From positions 64,456 through 128,455 of the forward strand of contig DZBJ01000005.1 of NCBI GenBank assembly GCA_022736275.1: 64,000 bases of DNA, given 5' to 3'. The stretch comes from Rikenella microfusus. Its GTDB lineage: Bacteria; Bacteroidota; Bacteroidia; Bacteroidales; VadinHA17. The notes beneath the pieces are model-generated. The model was not told the DNA's origin. It was given only the letters and a program-made list of their open reading frames with translations, and did no database searches. The stretch's first letter is position 1. Each line of letters begins with the position of its first letter. Of this stretch, positions 8,499 to 16,604 are shown piece after piece. Both the position numbers and the translations under genes were made by a program.

Positions 8499-11369
8499 AT
8501 GGATTTCCTTGAGAGAGTGGCATATAAGATCCGTGAACAACACGGCGAAGCGATGGAGAGGCAGATTGTTGTACTCCCCAGCAGGAGAGCAGGCCTCTAT
8601 CTTGCACGTGCCCTCGCAAGGCTGAGCGATAAACCCCAGTGGTCACCACGTATGTTAACCGTCAGCGAGCTGTTCCGTTCACTGACAGAGCTCACCCCCG
8701 CAGATACAGAGACCCTTATATTCGAGCTTTACAGCGTATATAAAAAGAGTTTTGGCGATGAGATGAGCTTTGACGATTTCTGGTCGTGGGGAGAGGTTAT
8801 CATTAATGACTTCAATGATATCGACCTCTACCTTGCCGATGCTGATAAGCTCTACGGTAACATTACCGACCTGAAAGAGATAGATGCAAAATTCGGTGGA
8901 CTGACCGATGAACAGACTGAGATAATACGAAGCTTCTGGAAGTCGTTCAATCCTGGCCAGACAGGAAGCGAAGCACGCACCAGGTTCCAGTCCGTGTGGC
9001 AGAAGCTCGCCCCCCTGTATAACGACTTCAGGGAGGCAATGCACGAAAAGCGCATGGCAGGTGACGGCATGCTCTGCCGCGAGGTGGCCGGGAGAGCAGC
9101 GGCGGGCACTCTTAAAACAGAGGAGGGGATTACATATCATATCGTCGGACTTAATGCCCTCAATAACTGCGAGAAAGTCCTTTTCAGGTACCTGAAAAGT
9201 CTCGGACAGGCAAAGTTCTACTGGGATGATGCCCACTTTTTCATGCAGGAACCTGATCATAAGGCTTCCGTTTTCATGAGGGAGAACGGGAAGATGTTCG
9301 GCAATGAACTGGATCAGTCACAGTCAATGGAATCAGTGTTACCCCGGGGCGAGTGGCAAATAATTGATACTCCGTCCGACACGGCCCAGGCCAGAATGGT
9401 ATCACAACTGCTCGACGGCCAGGGTGTCATTGACGGGGTTGACCTTACTTCAACTGCCATCATCCTGGCAGATGAGAAGCTCCTGATGCCGGTGCTGACA
9501 TCACTGCCACAATCGATTGAGGATGTGAACGTTACTATGGGGCATCCGTTCCGTTTCACCTCCCTCTACTCGTTCCTTAAACAGCTTATGTCAGTCATAC
9601 GGTCGGCGAGGGTAACCAACGGTGTGACCTCATTCAGGAGTGATGAGGCGATAGCTTTGCTCAGGCATCAGTATTTCAGGCTGCTTGCCGGAGACAGAGG
9701 GGAGAAGGTAATCTCGGACATTGTTTCAGGCAATATGATCAGGGTGGGTGAGGCGATGCTTACCGCGATGCTGCCACTTAAAGGGCTTTTCACTGTACCG
9801 GCAGCAGGGGCCGCGATCGCTGAATACCTGACCATGGTGATGGAGCTGATCGAAGCAGCAACATTCGATGCCGAAAATGACGGGCTGGTGCTGAGTACAG
9901 ACCGCGAGTACCTGCGCATGGCCATGAACAGTACGGTCAGGCTGGCGAACCTGATAAGGACTTCCGATCTCGATCTGAAGGCAGAGACGTGCTTGAGGCT
10001 CATTGACAGGATCTTCAGGAAACTTATCGTACCCTTCTCCGGCGAACCCCTGAAAGGGATTCAGGTGATGGGTGTGCTTGAGACACGAGCCCTGGAATTC
10101 AAGCATATCATCTTTCTGTCACTCAATGAGGGCATTTTCCCGGGGATGTCGTATGACAACACTTATATTCCATATAACATCCGCAGAGCCTTCGGGTTAC
10201 CCACGGTTAACGAACATGAATCAATCTACTCTTACTATTTTTTCAGGCTGCTCCGGAAGCCTGCCAGGGGCTGGTTCATGTACAATTCCACAGTACAGGG
10301 ACTGACCACCGGCGAGATGAGTCGTTACCTGGTGCGGATGAGTTACAGTCCGCTCTTCAGCCCCCTGCATCGCACGGTTCACATAAGCGTGGGGCGTAGC
10401 CGCATGATTTCCGAAAGACTCGCAAAGAGGCCGGAACACAACAGAACGTTGCTGAACCTGTACAGTGCCGGAAGTGAGGGCAGCAAGTATCTTTCGCCCA
10501 GCGCAGTAAACACCTGGGTCAACTGCCGGATGCGTTTTTACTACAGGTACATCTGCGGAATGCCTGAGGAGGAGTTGCTCGAAAAGGATATCGATCAGCG
10601 CAGGTTCGGGAACATAATGCACGATGCACTGCAGGTTATATATAGTCCGCTTAAGGGTGCTGCTGATGCTGGAGCCCTCATCGGCACGATTGCATCAGAC
10701 CGGCAGCTTATTCGAAACACCATAATAGCCTCCGCCATGGAGGAGATGAGATGGGACAGGGAGACGCTCATGGCCGGAAAAGGGGTCATCATCATTGACG
10801 TCCTGGAGAGATATCTTACTGAACTGCTCAGGTATGATGCCGAAGACAAGCACCTTACGCTGCTGCACCTGGAAGACGACTTCTCTGCCGTACGAACCGT
10901 ATGCACCGGCGCTGGGGTGGAGCAGGTAAGGATCGGAGGCAGGGCTGACAGGATAGACATGACAGGCGGAGCGGTAAGAGTTGTCGACTACAAGACTGGC
11001 ACTCCGAAGAGGGAGACAGTGACACCGGAAGATATGTTTGACGAGGAGAAGGAAAAGAGAAATGACGCATTCCTGCAGGCACTGCTCTATTGTACGTTGA
11101 TTCGCGACACCCATCCCGGCCGGCTGGTGCTGCCATCTATTTACTGGGTGCAGCAGCTTTCATCGCACGACTTCACTCCCTACGCGCCGGTTGCAGGATT
11201 GAATGGCCCGGGAGCAGACAGGGAGGCCTGGAACAGGTTCCTGAATACCTTCTCGGCAGAGCTCGACAGGACACTGAACCAAATATTCTCTGAAAATGAG
11301 GATTATGTTATGACCCACTTCGAACGACGCTGCACATATTGCCCTTACCGGATGCTCTGCCGGAGATAG
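8499..11369 (+). CDS. AddB-like PD-(D/E)XK nuclease
   Basis: A 956-residue partner of the AddA-like protein. The N-terminus (IVVLPSRRAGLYLARAL, residues 18-34) occupies the place of the AddB helicase P-loop but lacks GxGKT, so the ATPase motor looks inactive, as in many AddB/RexB-type subunits. The C-terminus carries a nuclease with GNIMHDAL, GGRADRID and VRVVDYKTGT. The cysteines needed for a structural 4Fe-4S cluster are split between VNCRMRFYY (about residue 680) and the extreme C-terminus CTYCPYRMLC. That bipartite arrangement is the hallmark of AddB-type Fe-S nucleases. The ATG at 8499 follows the previous stop by two bases; an earlier ATG at 8466 lies inside the radical SAM gene. Confidence 0.85.
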   Translation: MDFLERVAYKIREQHGEAMERQIVVLPSRRAGLYLARALARLSDKPQWSPRMLTVSELFRSLTELTPADTETLIFELYSVYKKSFGDEMSFDDFWSWGEVIINDFNDIDLYLADADKLYGNITDLKEIDAKFGGLTDEQTEIIRSFWKSFNPGQTGSEARTRFQSVWQKLAPLYNDFREAMHEKRMAGDGMLCREVAGRAAAGTLKTEEGITYHIVGLNALNNCEKVLFRYLKSLGQAKFYWDDAHFFMQEPDHKASVFMRENGKMFGNELDQSQSMESVLPRGEWQIIDTPSDTAQARMVSQLLDGQGVIDGVDLTSTAIILADEKLLMPVLTSLPQSIEDVNVTMGHPFRFTSLYSFLKQLMSVIRSARVTNGVTSFRSDEAIALLRHQYFRLLAGDRGEKVISDIVSGNMIRVGEAMLTAMLPLKGLFTVPAAGAAIAEYLTMVMELIEAATFDAENDGLVLSTDREYLRMAMNSTVRLANLIRTSDLDLKAETCLRLIDRIFRKLIVPFSGEPLKGIQVMGVLETRALEFKHIIFLSLNEGIFPGMSYDNTYIPYNIRRAFGLPTVNEHESIYSYYFFRLLRKPARGWFMYNSTVQGLTTGEMSRYLVRMSYSPLFSPLHRTVHISVGRSRMISERLAKRPEHNRTLLNLYSAGSEGSKYLSPSAVNTWVNCRMRFYYRYICGMPEEELLEKDIDQRRFGNIMHDALQVIYSPLKGAADAGALIGTIASDRQLIRNTIIASAMEEMRWDRETLMAGKGVIIIDVLERYLTELLRYDAEDKHLTLLHLEDDFSAVRTVCTGAGVEQVRIGGRADRIDMTGGAVRVVDYKTGTPKRETVTPEDMFDEEKEKRNDAFLQALLYCTLIRDTHPGRLVLPSIYWVQQLSSHDFTPYAPVAGLNGPGADREAWNRFLNTFSAELDRTLNQIFSENEDYVMTHFERRCTYCPYRMLCRR

Positions 11370-11540
11370 AGACCTGAAGACCTACGGCAATGGACTACTG
11401 TCCTCATTCCTGATCCATCAGGAACGGGACCGACTGCCTTCTAAGACTGCCGTCCCGACACTGCGTGTGCGGGATTGGTTCTCCTCCTTCGTCGGAGTCC
11501 CAAACTGCTGACTGAAGACTGAAGACTACTGCCTGAAAAG
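11370..11540. repeat. Structured intergenic region with inverted repeats and GACTG-type repeat words
   Basis: This 171-base gap between the convergent addB-like gene and ribH has no credible gene. It holds a near-perfect inverted repeat TTCCTGAT/ATCAGGAA at 11407-11424. It also holds GGGAC/GTCCC arms around an ACTGCC-rich stretch (about 11426-11459) and a CTCC-TTCGTC-GGAG hairpin near 11481-11495. It ends in words such as CTGACTGAAGACTGAAGACT that resemble the other intergenic repeats at 2931, 26629 and 54974. No T-tract marks a classical terminator. Confidence 0.5.
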
Positions 11541-12029
11541 CTACTTCTCCATCAGCCGCTGGAGAGCGGCCATCTTTATGGCTGTCACCGCTGCTTCGTC
11601 ACCCTTGTTGCCGTGGATGCCGCCTGCCCTCTCAAGGGCCTGCTGAAGGTTCAGTGTTGTAAGTACCCCGAAGACAAAAGGAATGTTATAATCAATATTA
11701 AGCTGTGTTATGCCCTGTGTCACTCCCTGGCAGATATATGTGAAGTGAGGGGTCTCACCCTGTATCACACATCCCAGGCAGATGACTCCGTCGAGGTCAT
11801 CATATTCGGCAAGCCACTGACCGGCAAGGGTGATCTCAAAGGTTCCGGGCACATGACGGACAACGATGTCATCATCTGTGACGCCATGATGCATCAGTGT
11901 TTTGACGGCGCCGTTGAGAAGGGCATAGGTAACCTCACTGTTCCAGTCGGCGACGACAATTCCAAACCTCAAGCCTGAGGCGTCGGGAACACGTGAAGGG
12001 TCATAGTCCGAGAGATTGCGTGTAGCCAC
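11541..12029 (-). CDS. ribH: 6,7-dimethyl-8-ribityllumazine synthase
   Basis: Lumazine synthase condenses 5-amino-6-ribitylaminouracil with dihydroxybutanone phosphate in riboflavin biosynthesis. At 162 residues it has family length. Landmarks are [17 protein letters not shown] (substrate-binding N-terminal loop), [30 protein letters not shown] (catalytic region; the usual His occurs in the GETPHF loop), and [11 protein letters not shown]. The start is a GTG at 12029, three bases past the stop of the TPR gene upstream, so it probably depends on translation of that gene. No FMN riboswitch is visible, and no other rib gene is in the window. Confidence 0.95.
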   Translation of the reverse strand: MATRNLSDYDPSRVPDASGLRFGIVVADWNSEVTYALLNGAVKTLMHHGVTDDDIVVRHVPGTFEITLAGQWLAEYDDLDGVICLGCVIQGETPHFTYICQGVTQGITQLNIDYNIPFVFGVLTTLNLQQALERAGGIHGNKGDEAAVTAIKMAALQRLMEK

Positions 12030-12032
12030 CTG

Positions 12033-12713
12033 TCAGTCGATACGCATTTTTGCCCTGGCAATGTACTTGTCGATGCTCCGTCCTTCGTTGCTTTCGGCAT
12101 ACTTGTCCTGTATCCTCTCATAGAGCACCAGTGCCTCCGAATAATTGCCCTCTGCTTCATGCAGCATCCCTGCTTTCATGAGGTAGATAGGGGTGTGGAA
12201 GGAGTTCTCAGCCATGTCCGCAGCTTCGATGTAGTACTTTATTGCCGAGGCCGGGTCGCCCAGTTCGACTTTTGCATCACCGATCAGGCCTTGGGCCTGC
12301 GGAGCAAGTATTTCGTCATCAAGGGAGTATTTATTCAGGTAGTCAATGGCCTCCTCAAACTGCCCCAGGTGCATCAGACAGGCACCGGCATAGAAATTGG
12401 CGAGCTTGCCAGATTTGGTTCTCTTGTATTCGTTTGCTATATCGATGAAACCAAGATTGTTGCCGTCACCGTTAAGAGCCAGTTTGAGTGAGTCTTCGGC
12501 GAAATACTGCTCTGCCATGTACATCTGGCTCAGGGCCTCGCTGTTCTGCTTCTGGGTATACATCCTCAGCAGCCAGAAAATACCCACCAGCACAACTGCG
12601 CCTGCGAGCACATACAACAGCGGTCTGTAATTCTGCTCAAGAAACTGTTCTGTTTTGTTCAGTGTCTGCTCAACGTTTTCAATCCCTTTTGCGGTTTCTT
12701 TTTTCTTGCTCAT
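12033..12713 (-). CDS. Membrane-anchored TPR protein (YfgM-like)
   Basis: A 226-residue protein with a basic, coiled N-terminus, one transmembrane helix (residues about 33-51, PLLYVLAGAVVLVGIFWLL) and a periplasmic or extracytoplasmic tail of tetratricopeptide repeats. Repeat signatures include FYAGACLMHLGQFEEAIDYL, LIGDAKVELGDPASAIKYY and KAGMLHEAEGNYSEALVLYE. The layout resembles YfgM, an ancillary factor of the Sec translocon, but the family is broad and a general envelope scaffold role is equally possible. It heads a two-gene unit with ribH, a pairing seen here without an obvious functional link. A -7 element lies at 12751-12758. Confidence 0.75.
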   Translation of the reverse strand: MSKKKETAKGIENVEQTLNKTEQFLEQNYRPLLYVLAGAVVLVGIFWLLRMYTQKQNSEALSQMYMAEQYFAEDSLKLALNGDGNNLGFIDIANEYKRTKSGKLANFYAGACLMHLGQFEEAIDYLNKYSLDDEILAPQAQGLIGDAKVELGDPASAIKYYIEAADMAENSFHTPIYLMKAGMLHEAEGNYSEALVLYERIQDKYAESNEGRSIDKYIARAKMRID

Positions 12714-12750
12714 ATCAATGATCTCTGTAACAGGTCAAAAAATAACTCCG

Positions 12751-12758
12751 CAAAAGTA
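12751..12758 (-). promoter_or_regulatory. -7 element for the TPR-ribH unit
   Basis: CAAAAGTA reads TActTTTG on the minus strand, a perfect -7 match 37 bases before the ATG at 12713. The -33 region is T-rich but has no clear TTTG. Confidence 0.5.
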
Positions 12759-12791
12759 GCATTTCTACTCTTATTTAAAAATAAATGACTT

Positions 12792-12838
12792 AAAAAAAAA
12801 GCAGCCTCCCGCCACCCCGCTTCGTTAACACCGGGAGG
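12792..12838 (-). terminator. Intrinsic-terminator-like hairpin, minus strand
   Basis: The arms CCTCCCG (12805-12811) and CGGGAGG (12832-12838) pair perfectly around a 20-base loop. Nine A on the plus strand (12792-12800) follow as a T-tract on the minus strand. It lies in the divergent region between the TPR gene and recF, upstream of the minus-strand gene it points toward, and touches the recF -33 element. What transcript it would end is unclear. Confidence 0.5.
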
Positions 12839-12839
12839 G

Positions 12840-12869
12840 TTGCCGCAGCCGTTTCTTTTCTTAACTTTG
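12840..12869 (+). promoter_or_regulatory. recF promoter
   Basis: TTG (12840-12842), an exact 19-base spacer and TAacTTTG (12862-12869) form one of the best Bacteroidota promoter matches in the window. The -7 box ends 27 bases before the recF ATG. Confidence 0.7.
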
Positions 12870-12896
12870 GGCCTAGGGAACCATTGAAACGCATTA

Positions 12897-14027
12897 ATGC
12901 ATCTTGCCAGGATAGAGCTGACCAACTTCAAGAACTATGAAGAGGTGGCCCTCGATTTTTCTCCGGGGTTCAACTGCTTTGTTGGCAATAACGGCGTTGG
13001 CAAGACAAACATTCTCGATGCGGTTCATTACCTTTCACTTACCAAGAGCTTCTTCAATAACTCGGATAATCTCAGCATAAGGCACGGGGAGGATTATTTC
13101 ATCCTCAAGGGGCTCTTTGAAAGAGATGGTGAGAGTGATGAGCTCTTCTGCGCCTTCCAGAAACAGAAGCAGAAGGTATTCCGGCTTAACGGCAAGGAGT
13201 ACCAGAGGATGTCTGACCATGTGGGCAGGTATCCGGTGGTGATGCTGTCGCCTGCCGACAGCACTCTCATCACCGGCGGCAGTGAGGAGCGCCGCCGCTT
13301 CCTCAATAAGATTATCAGCCAGTATGACCCTGCCTACCTCGAGGCTCATATGCGCTACAACAAGGCATTGACACAGAGGAACAGCGTGCTGCGTGATGGC
13401 GGACCTGATGCAGGCAGCATGATTGAGATCTATGATGAACAGATGGCTCCTGAAGCCCTGGTTATCTACGAAGCCAGGAGAAAACTCGCCGAAGAGCTTG
13501 TTCCCCTCTTCTCTTCATACTACGCAAAGATTTCCGGCAGCGCCGAACAGGTGGAGATAAAGTACCGGTCGCATCTTGGAAACGGCGACTATCTGCTGCA
13601 GCTCTCCGATGCCAGGGGCAGGGATCATGCAATGCAGTATACAACCGCTGGAATACACCGTGACGATCTGCTCTTCAGCATAGACGGACATCCGGCAAAG
13701 ACAACGGCCAGCCAGGGTCAGCAGAAATCATTTATTGTTGCACTCAAGCTTGCCAAGTTCAGACTGATAAGCAGGATGAACGGATTTGCTCCCGCACTGT
13801 TGCTTGACGATATCTTTGACAAGTTCGACCATAGCAGGGTTGAAGAGATTATCAGCCTTGTGGGATCAGGCGAATTCGGACAGGTGTTCATCACCGACAC
13901 CCAGCAGGATCGGATTCACCGGATACTGGATAATACAGGCGTCGATTTCCGCCTGTACCTTATCGGCCGGAGTGGCATTGAGGAAGAGATCTCCAACGGA
14001 GCCGGATACAATCATGCGCAGGAATAA
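12897..14027 (+). CDS. recF: DNA replication/repair protein RecF
   Basis: RecF is an SMC-like ABC ATPase that loads RecA at single-strand gaps together with RecO and RecR. The 376-residue protein begins with IELTNFKNYEE and has Walker A in VGNNGVGKTNILDAV (residues about 30-44). The DSTLITGGSEERRRFLNK arm region follows, then TTAGIHRDDLLF and the ABC signature in SQGQQKSFIVALKLA (about residue 270), and Walker B in LLLDDIFDKFD. A strong promoter lies upstream. The stop overlaps the DUF721 gene by 14 bases, a pairing found widely in bacteria. dnaA is 14 kb away, so this is not the classical dnaA-dnaN-recF cluster. Confidence 0.95.
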   Translation: MHLARIELTNFKNYEEVALDFSPGFNCFVGNNGVGKTNILDAVHYLSLTKSFFNNSDNLSIRHGEDYFILKGLFERDGESDELFCAFQKQKQKVFRLNGKEYQRMSDHVGRYPVVMLSPADSTLITGGSEERRRFLNKIISQYDPAYLEAHMRYNKALTQRNSVLRDGGPDAGSMIEIYDEQMAPEALVIYEARRKLAEELVPLFSSYYAKISGSAEQVEIKYRSHLGNGDYLLQLSDARGRDHAMQYTTAGIHRDDLLFSIDGHPAKTTASQGQQKSFIVALKLAKFRLISRMNGFAPALLLDDIFDKFDHSRVEEIISLVGSGEFGQVFITDTQQDRIHRILDNTGVDFRLYLIGRSGIEEEISNGAGYNHAQE

Positions 14028-14304
14028 AACCATAACAATAGGGGAGGCGCTGGCCGATCTTATCAGGGAGTATAACCTGGCTCCCAAGCTGCAGGAGGCT
14101 TCAGTGATAAATATCTGGGAGGAGCTGACGGGAAAGGTGATTGCCGCACGGACAAAAAAAATCTACATAAAAGATGGCGTAATGCATATCTACCTCACCT
14201 CACCCGTGGTCAGGAACGAGCTGATGATGCTCCGCGAATCGCTGCGAAGCCAGGTCAACAGAAAAGCAGGGAAGGAAGTGGTCAGGGAGATTGTGATCCA
14301 CTGA
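14014..14304 (+). CDS. DUF721/DciA-like protein
   Basis: A 96-residue basic protein of the DUF721 family, which includes DciA, the ancestral replicative-helicase (DnaB) loader in bacteria lacking DnaC. It shows the family pattern: a helical start (IGEALADLIREYNL), NIWEELTGKVIAARTKK with the conserved W, then IYLTSPVVRNELMML and a VREIVIH ending. It starts at 14014 inside the last codons of recF and is presumably translated by coupling. The short Bacteroidota versions carry only the KH-like domain. The loader role is inferred from the family. Confidence 0.78.
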   Translation: MRRNKTITIGEALADLIREYNLAPKLQEASVINIWEELTGKVIAARTKKIYIKDGVMHIYLTSPVVRNELMMLRESLRSQVNRKAGKEVVREIVIH

Positions 14305-16053
14305 TCAGCCGGCAAGGTAATTATGGGCCCTGATCACGATCCTTTTACTGTGTCCCATGGAGGTTACAAAATGATAATCCTTGCCGCAACAGCTGAGGGT
14401 GGCAGCAGTATCATGCAGTGATATTGAGATATCTGCCCCGGGGTCATTGTGTATGAGGGCATCAGCCATCAGAAAGACCTTTTCGGCACCGTCGCCGCGC
14501 CCGAAATTCCATACCTCATCGGGCTGGGCCATCCTGCCAGAATCATAAATCGACTTGTTCTTCAGTCTCTTAACTATATCATATACCTCATCCGCCGTTT
14601 TTCCTGACATCGGGGCATGGCATACAGGGTTCCTCTCTATAGCCGCCTTTATAAATGGCCTCCAGTCAGTTTCTGACATTTCGCGCCAGGCATAGAGCGA
14701 GAGAAGCGCCATCTCCGATTTGCCTGAGAGATCACGGATCTTCCTTATGATATCCTCGCGGCTGTCGGAGACACGGATATCAGGATAGACTTCTGCCACA
14801 AATTCCTTATCCGGGGATGGAAGCCTCGGTTCAGTCACAGTAAATTCCCTCATGTCAGCGAACATCCTCATGACACAGTCTGTATGGTCTGTCGGGAATA
14901 GTTTGATGAATTCAGTTTCAATTAATTTAAGATCAGAGTCTTTGTGTCTTTTGAGGAATCTCTCCACATCATTCAGCATTATCTTACCCTCAACGGGATC
15001 ATGGAAAAACTCATCGTTGTCTACCTCGGCCAGAAGTTTATCGCGGGTCTCTTCATTCATGCTTGACTTGGATGAGTGCTCATATTCAAACAGCTTCTCA
15101 AGAGTAATGTAAAGATTTAGCCCGGTGGGGTTGTAATTGTACTGAAAGAGACATTTATACTCCGACTTGAATCTGAGGAAGTTAATGAAGATGCCGGGGG
15201 TTACGGGAGTCCTTACAAAACTCCTGAGCTTCTCTGTGAAGCCCATATATGCATCCCTGTCAATTGTAGCCTTTTCATAGACAGTGTGAATATGACCTGT
15301 AATATGCGACACAATCGTCACCTTCTCATTCTCCAGGGCTCTCCTGGCCTTTCCTGAAAGAGAAGTTCCGTTGAACCACATGTTTTTGGTCATGATCCGG
15401 CGGTTGTTTGTCAGCAGGCCGTCCTTCTCTTCGATATAATTCTGCGAATGAAGCGGGGTGGCCATCATGAAGATCTTTTCAAGAGGTATCTCCCCCACGA
15501 CGAACATGGCGGCGGCATAGAGAGCTGCAAGGCTGACGCACTCACCGGCCCCGGTGGTGAAATGCTCCCTGTGCCTGAACGCTGTCATCGCCTCCACTGT
15601 TTCGGTCTTCCAGTACGGGATGACCGAGGAATCATACTTGTCAAGTCCGAAGTGCCGCCTTATGTCAATACTGAAATAATACCGGTCGCCCTCGTAACCG
15701 AACAGCGCATTTGATTGCCTGAGCAGTTCAGTATCAAAGAAATCGCTGAACCGTGCCTTCTCCTTCTCCTTGTTGGTCAGACCCCATGTTTCAAGGTCGA
15801 GGTTAAATATATAATTGTCAATGATATACTGCTTTATGCGGTTAGCCTTGCTGATGAAATTCTTCCTGTGCATCTCACTGAACCACGGATCCTCACGCCA
15901 TCTCCAGATGACAGGAGACATAATGTTGGCAAGTACGAGGGGATAAAAGAGTTCCGGGAATATGAATATCTCCATGTCGGAGAGGGTATAGGCCGAGGAG
16001 TATTTTTCAATGGTTTTCTTATCGGAAAAATCGGGAGAAATCGTGGACGTCAT
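14305..16053 (-). CDS. Uncharacterised protein with transglutaminase-like catalytic core
   Basis: A 582-residue protein with no signal peptide and no clear membrane helix. I do not recognise a named family. The central segment looks like a transglutaminase/cysteine-protease fold: GAGECVSLAALYAAAM places Cys172 at the head of a helix, and PLHSQNYIEEKDG supplies His202 and Asp211 at plausible catalytic spacing. The N-terminal 150 residues are rich in aromatic residues and predicted helical. The C-terminal 180 residues contain acidic helices and an ISLHDTAATLSCCGKDYHF ending. The gene is convergent with recF-DUF721 (adjacent stops) and 46 bases downstream of ndk. Substrate and role are unknown; the active-site reading is inference. 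Confidence 0.6.
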   Translation of the reverse strand: MTSTISPDFSDKKTIEKYSSAYTLSDMEIFIFPELFYPLVLANIMSPVIWRWREDPWFSEMHRKNFISKANRIKQYIIDNYIFNLDLETWGLTNKEKEKARFSDFFDTELLRQSNALFGYEGDRYYFSIDIRRHFGLDKYDSSVIPYWKTETVEAMTAFRHREHFTTGAGECVSLAALYAAAMFVVGEIPLEKIFMMATPLHSQNYIEEKDGLLTNNRRIMTKNMWFNGTSLSGKARRALENEKVTIVSHITGHIHTVYEKATIDRDAYMGFTEKLRSFVRTPVTPGIFINFLRFKSEYKCLFQYNYNPTGLNLYITLEKLFEYEHSSKSSMNEETRDKLLAEVDNDEFFHDPVEGKIMLNDVERFLKRHKDSDLKLIETEFIKLFPTDHTDCVMRMFADMREFTVTEPRLPSPDKEFVAEVYPDIRVSDSREDIIRKIRDLSGKSEMALLSLYAWREMSETDWRPFIKAAIERNPVCHAPMSGKTADEVYDIVKRLKNKSIYDSGRMAQPDEVWNFGRGDGAEKVFLMADALIHNDPGADISISLHDTAATLSCCGKDYHFVTSMGHSKRIVIRAHNYLAG

Positions 16054-16099
16054 CGTAATTTTTTAACAGATAACACTTCAATCATCTTTTTGTTTTCCG

Positions 16100-16519
16100 T
16101 CAGAATATCTCGATGGCGGAGAAGAAGAAACCGGCCTCCCGTAAGGCATTTTCAGGCGAATCCGAGCCGTGGACCGCATTCTGCTGAACGTTGGTACCAA
16201 AATCTGCCCTGATGGTTCCCCTCTCAGCCTTTGCGGGATCAGTGGTACCAATCAGGCTGCGAAATGCCTCGACGGCATTATGGTGCCTCAGTACCATCAC
16301 CACCACCGGTCCTGATGACATGAATTCAACCAGTCCGGGGTAAAAAGGCCTTTCACGGTGCACGGCATAAAACTCTTCCGCCTGGTGACAGCTGACAGAG
16401 AGCATCTTAAGAGCTGCAACCCGGAAACCTGCTTCAGTTATTCTGGCAAGAATCTTTCCGCTGTCTCCCCTGCCCATGGCATCGGGCTTGATGATCGAAA
16501 AAGTGATGTTGTTATCCAT
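16100..16519 (-). CDS. ndk: Nucleoside diphosphate kinase
   Basis: Ndk transfers the gamma phosphate of ATP to NDPs through a phosphohistidine. The 139-residue protein has the family's FSIIKPDAM start, the FYAVHRERPFY nucleotide loop, GPVVVMVL, the GTIRADFG segment and the active-site His in NAVHGSDS (residue about 117). The C-terminus is short and ends SAIEIF. No clear promoter element is visible upstream; the divergent nrnA-like gene starts 85 bases away. Confidence 0.96.
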   Translation of the reverse strand: MDNNITFSIIKPDAMGRGDSGKILARITEAGFRVAALKMLSVSCHQAEEFYAVHRERPFYPGLVEFMSSGPVVVMVLRHHNAVEAFRSLIGTTDPAKAERGTIRADFGTNVQQNAVHGSDSPENALREAGFFFSAIEIF

Positions 16520-16575
16520 AACTTAATGAGAATAGGGTTATTTGGTCCGGTTTTTCAAAACCTTGTTATTTTTCT

Positions 16576-16583
16576 TACCTTTG
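16576..16583 (+). promoter_or_regulatory. -7 element of the nrnA-like operon
   Basis: TAccTTTG, with a T-rich -33 region around 16551. It ends 21 bases before the GTG at 16605, and it lies downstream of an in-frame TTG at 16542, which argues against that earlier start. Confidence 0.6.
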
Positions 16584-16604
16584 ACGCCTTTAACTGCTCG
16601 TACT

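Noticed and set aside
16542-16604. N-terminal extension of the nrnA-like gene from TTG 16542
   Set aside because: The extension would begin upstream of the -7 promoter box at 16576-16583 and has no family similarity.
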